From positions 1 through 44,586 of IMG/VR virus record IMGVR_UViG_3300028920_000121: a DNA stretch of 44,586 nucleotides; one strand, written 5' to 3'. Origin of the DNA: a virus. Positions 14,677 through 20,129 of this stretch are shown in pieces. The position numbers were made by a program, and so were the translations under genes. The notes below the pieces were generated by a model, which did not search any database, was not told the DNA's origin, and saw only the letters and a list, made by a program, of their open reading frames with translations. Numbering within the stretch: position 1 is the stretch's first letter; each line of letters starts with the position of its first letter.

Positions 14677-15161
14677 ATCTGCTTCCTTAGTAGGGCGTGA
14701 CGGAGCATGTTACCCGCTCTCATGCGAATTATGCCCCTGTTTACCTTTCCAGTCTCCACATCATAGACCAAGCGCTGGATTTGTTCCTCTTTACAACCTG
14801 AACTTATGAGGATCTCTTCAAGGTCTTCAATGGTGTTATAAGCGGATAAGAGTTTAGATACATCGTCTTTAACAGAGTGTTTGCTCACTTTCACCGTGTC
14901 TATGGTGTTGAGCATGTTCTCGATATTGACTAAAACGTGTGTATCGTCCTCTTTCTCCTTGACCATGCGATCAAGTTCACCAGTGGAGTTGAGGTGACAG
15001 GCTGTGTCCAGTGTAAGACATAAGCCTTTAGCCTGTTCCCTTATACCACGAATCTGAGATAAGTTTAGATCCCACTTCGCCATAAGATCAGCTTCGATCT
15101 TTGTCGGCGTGTTGGATGTATCAGGGGGTTCGGATTTCCCCCGGTAAGGTAATCTGACCAT
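14673..15161 (-). CDS. Hypothetical helical protein (162 aa)
   Basis: ATG at 15161 is preceded by GAGGAG. After a short variable N-terminus, the protein is almost wholly helical and charged, with a coiled-coil-like middle (GELDRMVKEKEDDTHVLVNIENML) and a basic C-terminus (RMRAGNMLRHALLRKQ). No domain recognised. It overlaps the flanking genes, so it is within the minus-strand operon. Confidence 0.62.
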   Translation of the reverse strand: MVRLPYRGKSEPPDTSNTPTKIEADLMAKWDLNLSQIRGIREQAKGLCLTLDTACHLNSTGELDRMVKEKEDDTHVLVNIENMLNTIDTVKVSKHSVKDDVSKLLSAYNTIEDLEEILISSGCKEEQIQRLVYDVETGKVNRGIIRMRAGNMLRHALLRKQI

Positions 15162-15327
15162 TGCTTAGCGGCTCCTCTATTTGAATTCGGATCTCCACCA
15201 TCTTACCTGTGGAGTCCTCTTTGGCAAGTCCCACGAATGGGGTTCTGATTTCGAATAAGCGGTATGCCTCCATCTGGTTAAGGATGATGGCAACTTCTTT
15301 AGTTCCTTTATGATGTGCAAGTCTCAT
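15121..15327 (-). CDS. Small hypothetical protein (68 aa)
   Basis: ATG at 15327 is chosen because the longer frame upstream runs into the stem of a terminator-like hairpin and reads as low-complexity Arg-rich sequence. No clear ribosome site is visible. The product is soluble and mixed alpha/beta (EVAIILNQMEAYRLFEI, then MVEIRIQIEE). It ends 41 bases inside the next gene. Function unknown. Confidence 0.5.
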   Translation of the reverse strand: MRLAHHKGTKEVAIILNQMEAYRLFEIRTPFVGLAKEDSTGKMVEIRIQIEEPLSNGQITLPGEIRTP

Positions 15328-15378
15328 AATATAAAAAGTGGGGGACCGGATTTCGGGGGTTGGTGTACCATCCGGTCC
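15328..15378 (-). terminator. Terminator or attenuator inside the minus-strand operon
   Basis: Reading the minus strand, GGACCGGAT (15378-15370) pairs exactly with ATCCGGTCC (15351-15343) across an 18-base loop and is followed by CCCAC then five Ts and an AT-rich stretch. It lies between the zinc-ribbon gene and a weakly led small gene, so it may partly stop transcription and lower expression of the sigma-like end of the operon. Confidence 0.6.
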
Positions 15379-15394
15379 GGCCCCCCGTTGGCCG

Positions 15395-15814
15395 CTAAGC
15401 CGATTTTGCTTCCGCCGCAGGAGCTTCAGCCGGTTGCGTCTTGGCCGCTTCAGCCGCTTCCTTCTTGGCGGCATTCGCGTCACGCTTGGCCTGACGTTTC
15501 TTCTTGGAGCAGTTCAGGCAGGTTTTGACCTGGAACAGATCGGAAGTGTAGACCTCGCGATCTTCGTTGTCACACTCGATACATTTGATCTTGGCCTTCT
15601 GCTTGTTGGCCGAGGGATCGAACACCAGGGAACCGGGGATAAAGTGAGGATATTTGTCCTTGTAGTACTCCTCGGTTTTCTTGGCCCGTTTGGGCGGACC
15701 CTTTTTCTCCTTGGGTTCGGCGGGAGCTTCGGCGGCTTTGGCCTCCGCGCGTTTCTCGACTTCGGCATTCGCCCGTTCGTCGAAGTTAACTTTCTTTTTG
15801 ATATTGACGGCCAT
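15395..15814 (-). CDS. Zinc-ribbon protein with Ala/Lys-rich tails, copy 1 (139 aa)
   Basis: ATG at 15814 has AAAGGAGGG upstream, better than the earlier in-frame ATG at 15880. The first 55 residues are Ala/Glu/Lys/Pro-rich and disordered. Residues about 75-105 hold C-x2-C ... C-x2-C (IKCIECDNED, then KTCLNCSKKK). The end is an Ala/Lys/Glu helix resembling histone-like tails. It shares the ribbon and the KR-A-KK-AAE tail with the gene at 18471-18827. Probably nucleic-acid or polymerase binding; target unknown. Confidence 0.7.
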   Translation of the reverse strand: MAVNIKKKVNFDERANAEVEKRAEAKAAEAPAEPKEKKGPPKRAKKTEEYYKDKYPHFIPGSLVFDPSANKQKAKIKCIECDNEDREVYTSDLFQVKTCLNCSKKKRQAKRDANAAKKEAAEAAKTQPAEAPAAEAKSA

Positions 15815-15926
15815 TTGGCCCTCCTTTGGTAAGGGTGGAATGGCGTTACTTCGCCACTTGATCATTGGTTTTTCCATCATCGTCTACTCATAATAACCCG
15901 CAATTGCCGTGCCAGTTTCATCAGAA

Positions 15927-16091
15927 TTAAGAATCTGCATCAATCCTTCTGGCGGCATCATCCAAGTGCATAGCTACTTTAAGCCATCTGTCGCTATTAC
16001 CAAGAATGCTCTTGGCGTAGCAAAGTCTTATTACCTCTTCAAGTACGGAGGTAACGCCTTCATCGTCGATCATTTCTTCAATTCTGGACAT
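15927..16091 (-). CDS. Small phage protein (54 aa), paralogue of 16689-16904
   Basis: ATG at 16091 follows GGGAGAGG and overlaps the previous gene. The product begins MSRIEEMIDDEGVTSVLEEV, then RLCYAKS and a Trp-containing helix. The 'MIDD-G...L...I..-C..K' pattern recurs in the gene at 16689-16904 (KMIDDRGLSKLL), so the two are paralogues. Small helical proteins of this kind are common in phage early operons; function unknown. The 112 bases beyond its stop contain no convincing gene. Confidence 0.6.
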   Translation of the reverse strand: MSRIEEMIDDEGVTSVLEEVIRLCYAKSILGNSDRWLKVAMHLDDAARRIDADS

Positions 16092-16321
16092 AACCTCTCC
16101 CTTAAAATGTTCAACGCTTTTGCGTGGTGGTAGTTAAACTTTCGACACGCATCCATGTGTTTGCCACTTGAATTCATGCTAATCTTCCAATGCAACATCT
16201 CACCTATTTCATAGCCCATATAACCTTCGAAATAGTAAAGCCATATGACGACCTTCTCAAGATCTGGAAGGCCGTTTAAAGCTTCACGTAATTTTACCCT
16301 TGTGTGGGCACCAATCTGCAT
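16070..16321 (-). CDS. Sigma region 4-like HTH protein (83 aa)
   Basis: ATG at 16321, without a clear ribosome site, overlaps the preceding gene by 38 bases. Residues about 10-75 follow the pattern of sigma-70 region 4: 'REALNGLPDLEKVVIWLYYFEG' type helix, then YEIGEMLHW as the first HTH helix and HHAKALNILRERL as the recognition and closing helices. Region 2 is missing, so alone it would not be a complete sigma. It may bind promoter DNA or core polymerase as an appropriator, or partner with the protein at 13920-14591. Confidence 0.6.
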   Translation of the reverse strand: MQIGAHTRVKLREALNGLPDLEKVVIWLYYFEGYMGYEIGEMLHWKISMNSSGKHMDACRKFNYHHAKALNILRERLCPELKK

Positions 16322-16481
16322 GTTCTATTGGGTAAGACACTGGCACAAAGCCATCTCCGCGACGGTCAACGGAAGTACGGCAAACTCTGCACCTGTGCCA
16401 CTTGTACCGATAAGTTCCATGATATTTTCTCCTCAAAGTGGCTGTTTCCAGCCAAGGGCGAGGGATGGTTCGTTCAGACAA
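16284..16481 (-). CDS. Small basic zinc-binding protein (65 aa)
   Basis: TTG at 16481 is supported by AGGAGG with an eight-base spacer. The product is basic (about a quarter Arg/Lys/His) and has C-x2-C (CRVC) and later H-x3-C-x-H (EHADWCPH), a likely zinc site. Function unknown; probably DNA, RNA or protein binding. Confidence 0.6.
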   Translation of the reverse strand: MSERTIPRPWLETATLRRKYHGTYRYKWHRCRVCRTSVDRRGDGFVPVSYPIEHADWCPHKGKIT

Positions 16482-16493
16482 GTCTTGTACCTC

Positions 16494-16679
16494 CTATTCT
16501 TCATAACTATCGCAGTAAGGACAGCTTTCACAATCGGCAAGCACGATGTATTCGTGCGTTCGGCCTGCGGAGTCTCTTCCTCGTATGCATGTCGTCTTCA
16601 TGTCCAACCATGCGGCACAGGCTGGGTTTGGGCAGTCGTCTGTCTCTTTTCCACACATGTTCACTAATGGTCTGGTCAT
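16494..16679 (-). CDS. Small Cys-rich protein (61 aa)
   Basis: ATG has AAGGAGGAAG upstream. Seven Cys in 61 residues include C-x4-C (CPNPAC), a lone Cys after MKTT, and CESCPYC at the end, consistent with one or two zinc sites. The GRTHEYIVLADCESC segment resembles a beta strand running into a zinc knuckle. No family recognised. Confidence 0.6.
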   Translation of the reverse strand: MTRPLVNMCGKETDDCPNPACAAWLDMKTTCIRGRDSAGRTHEYIVLADCESCPYCDSYEE

Positions 16680-16688
16680 TCTTCCTCC

Positions 16689-16904
16689 TTAAGAAGGTTC
16701 ACTGACGGATTCGGAGCATTCTTGAATTTTAGTTCCGTTTTCCCCCCAAAGTTCAGCAAGGTCATAATCTTGCCAGTTAACGGCTATGTGATCTGACTTT
16801 TCACAGCAGATTTGAGCGATGTCACCGAGCAGTTTTGATAGACCTCGATCATCGATCATCTTCTCCAAGTCTTGAGCGTACTTGGTTTCCTTTTCACTAT
16901 CCAT
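16689..16904 (-). CDS. Small phage protein (71 aa), paralogue of 15927-16091
   Basis: ATG has AAGGAGGAAG upstream. The segment KMIDDRGLSKLLGDIAQICC followed by 'EKSDHI...NWQD...A..W' matches a type of small protein often seen in phage early operons, and the shorter gene at 15927-16091 shares its first half. Helical and acidic; no enzymatic motif. Function unknown. Confidence 0.62.
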   Translation of the reverse strand: MDSEKETKYAQDLEKMIDDRGLSKLLGDIAQICCEKSDHIAVNWQDYDLAELWGENGTKIQECSESVSEPS

Positions 16905-17166
16905 TAGCTTCCTCCTTTGGGGTTATGATTGATAAAGAGGTTTTATTCATCTCGTCATTGGCCTTGAGAGTTTCCTCAAAATCCCGGTAAGCCTTGTCAC
17001 TATCGTTGGCGTACTTTGCTGCAGCAACACCTTCCCAACCGCACCACAAAAGTTCACGTGCTGTGCGTTTTCCTTCCTCCAGAAAGTCGACGTTCATGCA
17101 GAGTACTCCGTCGTCTGTCCAGGGTTCACCGAATATCCGAATGTCGGTCTTGGTTCGTTCGATCAC
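16897..17166 (-). CDS. Hypothetical protein (89 aa)
   Basis: GTG at 17166 follows AAAGGAGGTCCAA, a near-ideal ribosome site. The first half is beta-like (TDIRIFGEPWTDDGVLCMNV), the second a charged helix. It overlaps both neighbours by a few bases. No recognised domain. Confidence 0.6.
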   Translation of the reverse strand: MIERTKTDIRIFGEPWTDDGVLCMNVDFLEEGKRTARELLWCGWEGVAAAKYANDSDKAYRDFEETLKANDEMNKTSLSIITPKEEANG

Positions 17167-17324
17167 TTGGACCTCCTTTCCTCCATCAATTTGTTCAATT
17201 CTTCAGTAGACATCTGGCTGTATTTTTTGTCGCACTCGCAAGGATCTTGTTCAGATTTCACCTCTGCTTCGTGCTCTGTGCGACCCTTCCACATTTTCCC
17301 GCATTCTTTACACATTAAAATCAT
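17163..17324 (-). CDS. Small zinc-ribbon protein (53 aa)
   Basis: ATG at 17324 has a perfect AAGGAGGTGAT site, so I reject the longer in-frame start at 17402. The protein has C-x2-C (MCKECGKMW) and C-x-C (PCECDKKY), the four ligands of a zinc ribbon, and a helical charged tail (STEELNKLMEERRS). Function unknown. Confidence 0.65.
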   Translation of the reverse strand: MILMCKECGKMWKGRTEHEAEVKSEQDPCECDKKYSQMSTEELNKLMEERRSK

Positions 17325-17357
17325 CTTTATCACCTCCTTCCAGTGGGCGGTCCCCAC

Positions 17358-17392
17358 AAAAAGAACAGCAAATCCCGTGCCAATCGGCTGTT
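17358..17392 (-). terminator. Possible terminator between small genes
   Basis: On the minus strand AACAGC (17392-17387) pairs with GCTGTT (17369-17364), with CCG/CGG pairing inside, followed by C and five Ts. It lies in the 74-base gap before the zinc-ribbon gene at 17163-17324. The stem is short, so termination is probably partial. Confidence 0.4.
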
Positions 17393-17398
17393 GTTCAG

Positions 17399-17737
17399 TC
17401 ACTCCTCCATTTCTTCTTGTTCAGCTTTCCAATCGTCGATAGTCCTGAAAGTCTCTTCACCGATTGCCAGCATCAAGATTGCACATCGCCACTCGTTGTG
17501 GTCGCCAAGCTCTGAAATGACGTACCGATCTTCGTGGAAGGCTGTCGCTTCCTCGTTGGTGGCGAAAACAATGTCGATCTCACGCCCTTCTCCGTTTTGC
17601 CACATTTTCAGGCCTTTGTCTGTCCGTTCGTCGACCCGCTTGATTGCTTCCTCAACTTTGGGAAGTTTGTCCTCGGTCAGGTCAAACTCAAGCCTGATCC
17701 CTTCGGCGGCTTTTCGCCGTTCTTCGTCTGTTCTCAC
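17399..17737 (-). CDS. Hypothetical acidic protein (112 aa)
   Basis: GTG at 17737 is chosen for its AAAGGAGG site, giving a start at VRTDEERRKAAE. The protein is acidic and helical, with a beta-like centre (REIDIVFATNEEATAFHE) and an acidic end (WKAEQEEMEE). No family recognised. It belongs to the G+C-rich part of the operon. Confidence 0.6.
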   Translation of the reverse strand: MRTDEERRKAAEGIRLEFDLTEDKLPKVEEAIKRVDERTDKGLKMWQNGEGREIDIVFATNEEATAFHEDRYVISELGDHNEWRCAILMLAIGEETFRTIDDWKAEQEEMEE

Positions 17738-17747
17738 TTTTCCTCCT

Positions 17748-17963
17748 TTACTCAAGGTCATTAACGTCAATCTGTATCACTTCGCCTTCGTCGTGCCAGC
17801 AGTCCCAACCTTCGTCAAGCTCGTACCCTTCGTTCTCCAGTTCTTTGTCAAGGTCTGCTTTCTTCTGCTGTGCCAGTTTCAGTTCGCCCACAAAGACAAC
17901 CTCAACACTGAAGCCTCTGTCCTCGCAGGTTTGTGTGGTCTTCGTCACAACGTACGTGTTCAC
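17748..17963 (-). CDS. Small acidic hypothetical protein (71 aa)
   Basis: GTG at 17963 follows AAGGAG. It begins with a strand (NTYVVTKTTQTCEDRGFSVE), then a charged helix and EGWDCWHDEGEVIQIDV. The order strand-helix-'EGW'-strand is also seen in the next gene upstream (17993-18235), which suggests distant paralogy. Function unknown. Confidence 0.58.
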   Translation of the reverse strand: MNTYVVTKTTQTCEDRGFSVEVVFVGELKLAQQKKADLDKELENEGYELDEGWDCWHDEGEVIQIDVNDLE

Positions 17964-17992
17964 TTTGGTTCTCCTTGGTTTGTGTGTTTGTC

Positions 17993-18235
17993 TCAGCCTT
18001 CTTCGCTTTTCACAACCTCGACCTTGGCTCCGTAGCCGCTGTTGAAATCAAACCACCACCCGTCTTCCGTGCAAGCCCAGCCTTCCTCGTTGGCGTACAG
18101 AGCCGAAACCACGCGGTCGGCCTTGTCGTCCGCTTCCTGTTCGCTTTTTGTCGCCAGCAGGACGCTGGTTTTGACGTTCCCTTCTTCGTTGGTCGTGTGC
18201 AAGACCACAAAGGTCGGTTTTTGTTCCTGTTCCAC
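17993..18235 (-). CDS. Small acidic hypothetical protein (80 aa)
   Basis: GTG at 18235 follows AAAGGAGGAAGC. It has the plan TFVVLHTTNEEGNVKTSVLL, then a helix with EQEADDKADRVVSALY, then NEEGWACTEDGWWFDF and a final strand AKVEVVKS. The plan resembles the 17748-17963 product. Function unknown. Confidence 0.58.
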   Translation of the reverse strand: MEQEQKPTFVVLHTTNEEGNVKTSVLLATKSEQEADDKADRVVSALYANEEGWACTEDGWWFDFNSGYGAKVEVVKSEEG

Positions 18236-18343
18236 GCTTCCTCCTTTTGGTTTGTCTGTGTTTCGAGCCTTGTTCGGGTGGGTCGTTTGCGCCTTCCTTG
18301 GCGCTTTCTCGCTTCCTTGCGGCTGGTGACCCGTTTTTTGTTT

Positions 18344-18394
18344 TTAGCGGCCTCTTCTTGGGCGTCTTTCGTACCGGCTTGACGGAAAGCTCAC
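18344..18394 (-). CDS. Possible tiny basic peptide (16 aa)
   Basis: GTG at 18394 overlaps the previous TGA and follows AAGGAGG. The product would be VSFPSSRYERRPRRGR, strongly basic. The strong ribosome site is the only support. The 108 bases between this stop and the next gene hold nothing I can support. Confidence 0.3.
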   Translation of the reverse strand: MSFPSSRYERRPRRGR

Positions 18395-18474
18395 GGCTCC
18401 TCCTTGGTTGGGGTGTTGTCGCTGTGCCCTTCCTTGGGCGTTTCTTCCTTCCTTGGTGTGGTGTTCTGGCTCAT
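18391..18474 (-). CDS. Possible small hydrophilic peptide (27 aa)
   Basis: ATG overlaps the preceding TGA (ATGA). The product is Pro/Thr/Glu/Lys-rich (PRKEETPKEGHSDNTPTKEE) and would be unstructured. Coding status rests on the overlap alone. Confidence 0.35.
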   Translation of the reverse strand: MSQNTTPRKEETPKEGHSDNTPTKEEP

Positions 18475-18827
18475 GCGGCCTTGGCTTGCTCGGCGGCTTC
18501 CTTCTCGGCCTTGCGCTGGGCGGCTTTCTCCTGCCGTTTGGCCTTCCTCCGTTCCTTGCGCTGTGCTTCGCAGCAGGCTTGGCAAAGGGCGGCTTGGTGG
18601 GCGTCGCTTGTGAAGCGTCGGTGCTCGACACCACAGGCAGGACAGACGACGGCAACGCTGACCTTGGTTGCGCTCTCTTCCCACCGCGCTGTGCCTTTGA
18701 CGACCCAAGCGTGCCGTTCGGCGTTCTGTTGGGCTTTCGCGACGGTCCGCTCGCGCTTTTCGGCTTTCTTCTGCTCGTCGGTCTTGGCGCTGGTCGCGCT
18801 CTCTGTCTGGTTGTTTGTCTGTGCCAC
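18471..18827 (-). CDS. Zinc-ribbon protein with Ala/Lys-rich tails, copy 2 (118 aa)
   Basis: GTG at 18827 follows AAAGGAG and starts AQTNNQTESATSAKT; the longer frame upstream is G+C-driven. A charged N-terminal helix (residues about 15-45) is followed by C-x2-C (VCPACGVEH) and C-x2-C (ALCQACCEAQ), then an Ala/Lys/Glu/Arg tail. The same plan is found in 15395-15814. As the first gene after the control region, it is probably the earliest expressed and may act on host transcription or nucleoid; that is inference. Confidence 0.65.
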   Translation of the reverse strand: MAQTNNQTESATSAKTDEQKKAEKRERTVAKAQQNAERHAWVVKGTARWEESATKVSVAVVCPACGVEHRRFTSDAHQAALCQACCEAQRKERRKAKRQEKAAQRKAEKEAAEQAKAA

Positions 18828-18943
18828 GGTTGGCTCCTTTCGTTTGGGCTGTTCGCCCGGTTCTGGTTGCGCCCCCGCTCCGCGCTCCCTGCGCGGCGTC
18901 TCGCGCCCCCACCCAGAAGAGAGCAAGAAGCGTGCCAACCGCG

Positions 18944-19051
18944 CCCCGTGCGCTCCCCGTGCTTCCGCTTCTCTCCCCGTGCTCCGGTGCTCCCTGGTTG
19001 CTCGCCGTGCTCCCGTGCCCGTCCCCGTGCGTCCCGCGCCCCGCTCCGTGC
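18944..19051. repeat. Cluster of short GTGC-type repeats (CCCCGTGC)
   Basis: CCCCGTGC occurs at 18944, 18955, 18975 and 19023, with shortened forms CCCGTGC (19012), GCCGTGC (19004) and TCCGTGC (19045) between. Spacing is irregular, roughly 8-30 bases. On the transcribed minus strand the unit reads GCACGGGG. They could be protein-binding sites or an effect of composition. Confidence 0.5.
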
Positions 19052-19305
19052 GTCCTGTCGTTCGGTGGGGGGTCCGTTTCCCTGCCTCCCTTCCTCGCCT
19101 CCGCGCTTCGGGTGTCGGGTCCGGTTTGCCCCCGCTTGGGTCCCTTCGCCCCTTAGAGGAACCTCCCCCTTTATATGGGTCCCCCTCCCCCTCCCCCTCC
19201 GCCTCCCTTTATTTTTATATTATTATCACTACCTCCCCGCCTCTATTTATTTTTCATACGTACTATACTTATATATATATAATATATCTTACCAGGGTGT
19301 AGTAA

Positions 19306-19450
19306 GTCTATTCCATAGACATCCAAAATGAGTATTGATTATGGTTTTCGTCCGGTACTGTGACGAGACTTATCTCATAGAATAGGGACACGGATTCCGC
19401 ATAACGGAAAACGTTCACCGTCCACAAATTACCATATATGGCAATATTGC
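19306..19450. repeat. Cluster of short palindromes in the AT-rich block
   Basis: Perfect short inverted repeats are GTCTAT-TCC-ATAGAC (19306-19320), GAGA-CTTA-TCTC (19365-19376), TTCCG-CATAA-CGGAA (19395-19409), and two adjoining 10-mers CCATATATGG (19432-19441) and GCAATATTGC (19441-19450) sharing one G. Dyads of this size are typical of dimeric regulator sites. Four dyad positions within 145 bases in a divergent region suggest operators or an origin. Confidence 0.65.
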
Positions 19451-19501
19451 GGAAAAAATTAAATATAATCACTCCCGCTGAAAGCTCCGTGATATTTTAA
19501 T

Positions 19502-19768
19502 TTGCCGTTATTGGTTCCCGCGAACAACAATTATCAGATAGACGAGACAAATAGGGGGGTTCACATATATACTATACCTAAAAATGTTGGCAGGGATATA
19601 TGGTTGAAATGCCGTATATATTCCGAACTTTGTATTAGGGGAATCGACAGGGTTGTTGATAGATTAGTAGCAGATTCCATAAAGGTAAAAAATAGTTCAT
19701 TTGGGTTAACTCAGGATAAATTAAATAAAATACATGAAAAAGCTGGTTCCGGTTTCAGATTAAAATAA
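19502..19768 (+). CDS. Hypothetical protein at head of structural operon (88 aa)
   Basis: TTG at 19502 is the longest option but has no visible ribosome site. No in-frame ATG exists in the first half, and AGGGGGG near 19553 would suit a later non-ATG start. The clearest part is IYTIPKNVGRDIWLKCRIY and RGIDRVVDRLVADSIKVKN, alpha/beta and basic. Position just before the putative small terminase is the only functional hint. Confidence 0.5.
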   Translation: MPLLVPANNNYQIDETNRGVHIYTIPKNVGRDIWLKCRIYSELCIRGIDRVVDRLVADSIKVKNSSFGLTQDKLNKIHEKAGSGFRLK

Positions 19769-19781
19769 GGAGAGTGAAGAT

Positions 19782-20129
19782 ATGGGCGGTAATTTAGATG
19801 AGAATGCTCCAGATATGGCCTGTAAGTATTTTAACATAATGAAACAACATCTGAGGAACGAGGACATTGATGGGGCGTTAAAATGTATAAGGGCATTGCA
19901 ACAGGAAGCGGAATCAAGAAAAGGTCTAAACCGTCCTATGATCCAGCTGCAGGCAGCAAAAGCTATGCTGGAATTTCATAAGGAAATGGCCAAGATGGAA
20001 ATTGAGAAGGGTAAAAAAGGCGATAAAAATATCGTTAATATATATAATACTCAACAGGAAGATTCAGATGATCCTATCTCGATTTCACGAAGACTCGTTG
20101 GCGGACTATCCCATTCTACTAAAGGATAA
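19782..20129 (+). CDS. Putative terminase small subunit (115 aa)
   Basis: ATG after AAGGAGAG. The protein is helical (CKYFNIMKQHLRNEDIDGAL, AKAMLEFHKEMAKMEIEKG) with a polar C-terminus, in the size range and position of small terminase subunits, directly before and overlapping (62 bases) the large subunit. No helix-turn-helix is obvious at the N-terminus. The assignment is mainly from context; it would select packaging sites on concatemeric DNA. Confidence 0.55.
   Translation: MGGNLDENAPDMACKYFNIMKQHLRNEDIDGALKCIRALQQEAESRKGLNRPMIQLQAAKAMLEFHKEMAKMEIEKGKKGDKNIVNIYNTQQEDSDDPISISRRLVGGLSHSTKG

Larger units (their letters stand above)
18828..19501. promoter_or_regulatory. Divergent control region between minus and plus operons
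   Basis: 674 bases without a supportable gene separate the minus-strand operon from the plus-strand structural operon. Bases up to about 19150 are very G+C-rich and, on the minus strand, purine-rich, a likely long leader. Bases 19200-19500 are AT-rich and hold several short palindromes. Plausible promoter elements are TTTTCA (19251) with TATATA/TATAAT near 19274-19283 on the plus strand, but they are weak matches. The region is the best candidate for early promoters, operators and possibly an origin. Confidence 0.55.

Noticed and set aside
15338-15832. Plus-strand 164-codon frame
   Set aside because: Antisense to the zinc-ribbon gene with its AAAGGAGG start; the translation is a Gly/Leu/Phe-rich shadow.
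17343-18035. Plus-strand 230-codon frame
   Set aside because: Antisense to several small minus-strand genes that each have strong ribosome sites; Ser-rich shadow translation.
18247-19331. Long plus-strand open frames (up to 351 codons) in the G+C-rich region
   Set aside because: They lie opposite minus-strand genes with good ribosome sites and over the control region, encode Pro/Arg/Ala/Cys-rich low-complexity sequence and have no ribosome site; high G+C simply removes stop codons.
20002-20067. Upstream start for the terminase large subunit
   Set aside because: Adds a hydrophobic-basic leader unlike terminases and has a poorer ribosome site than ATG 20068.
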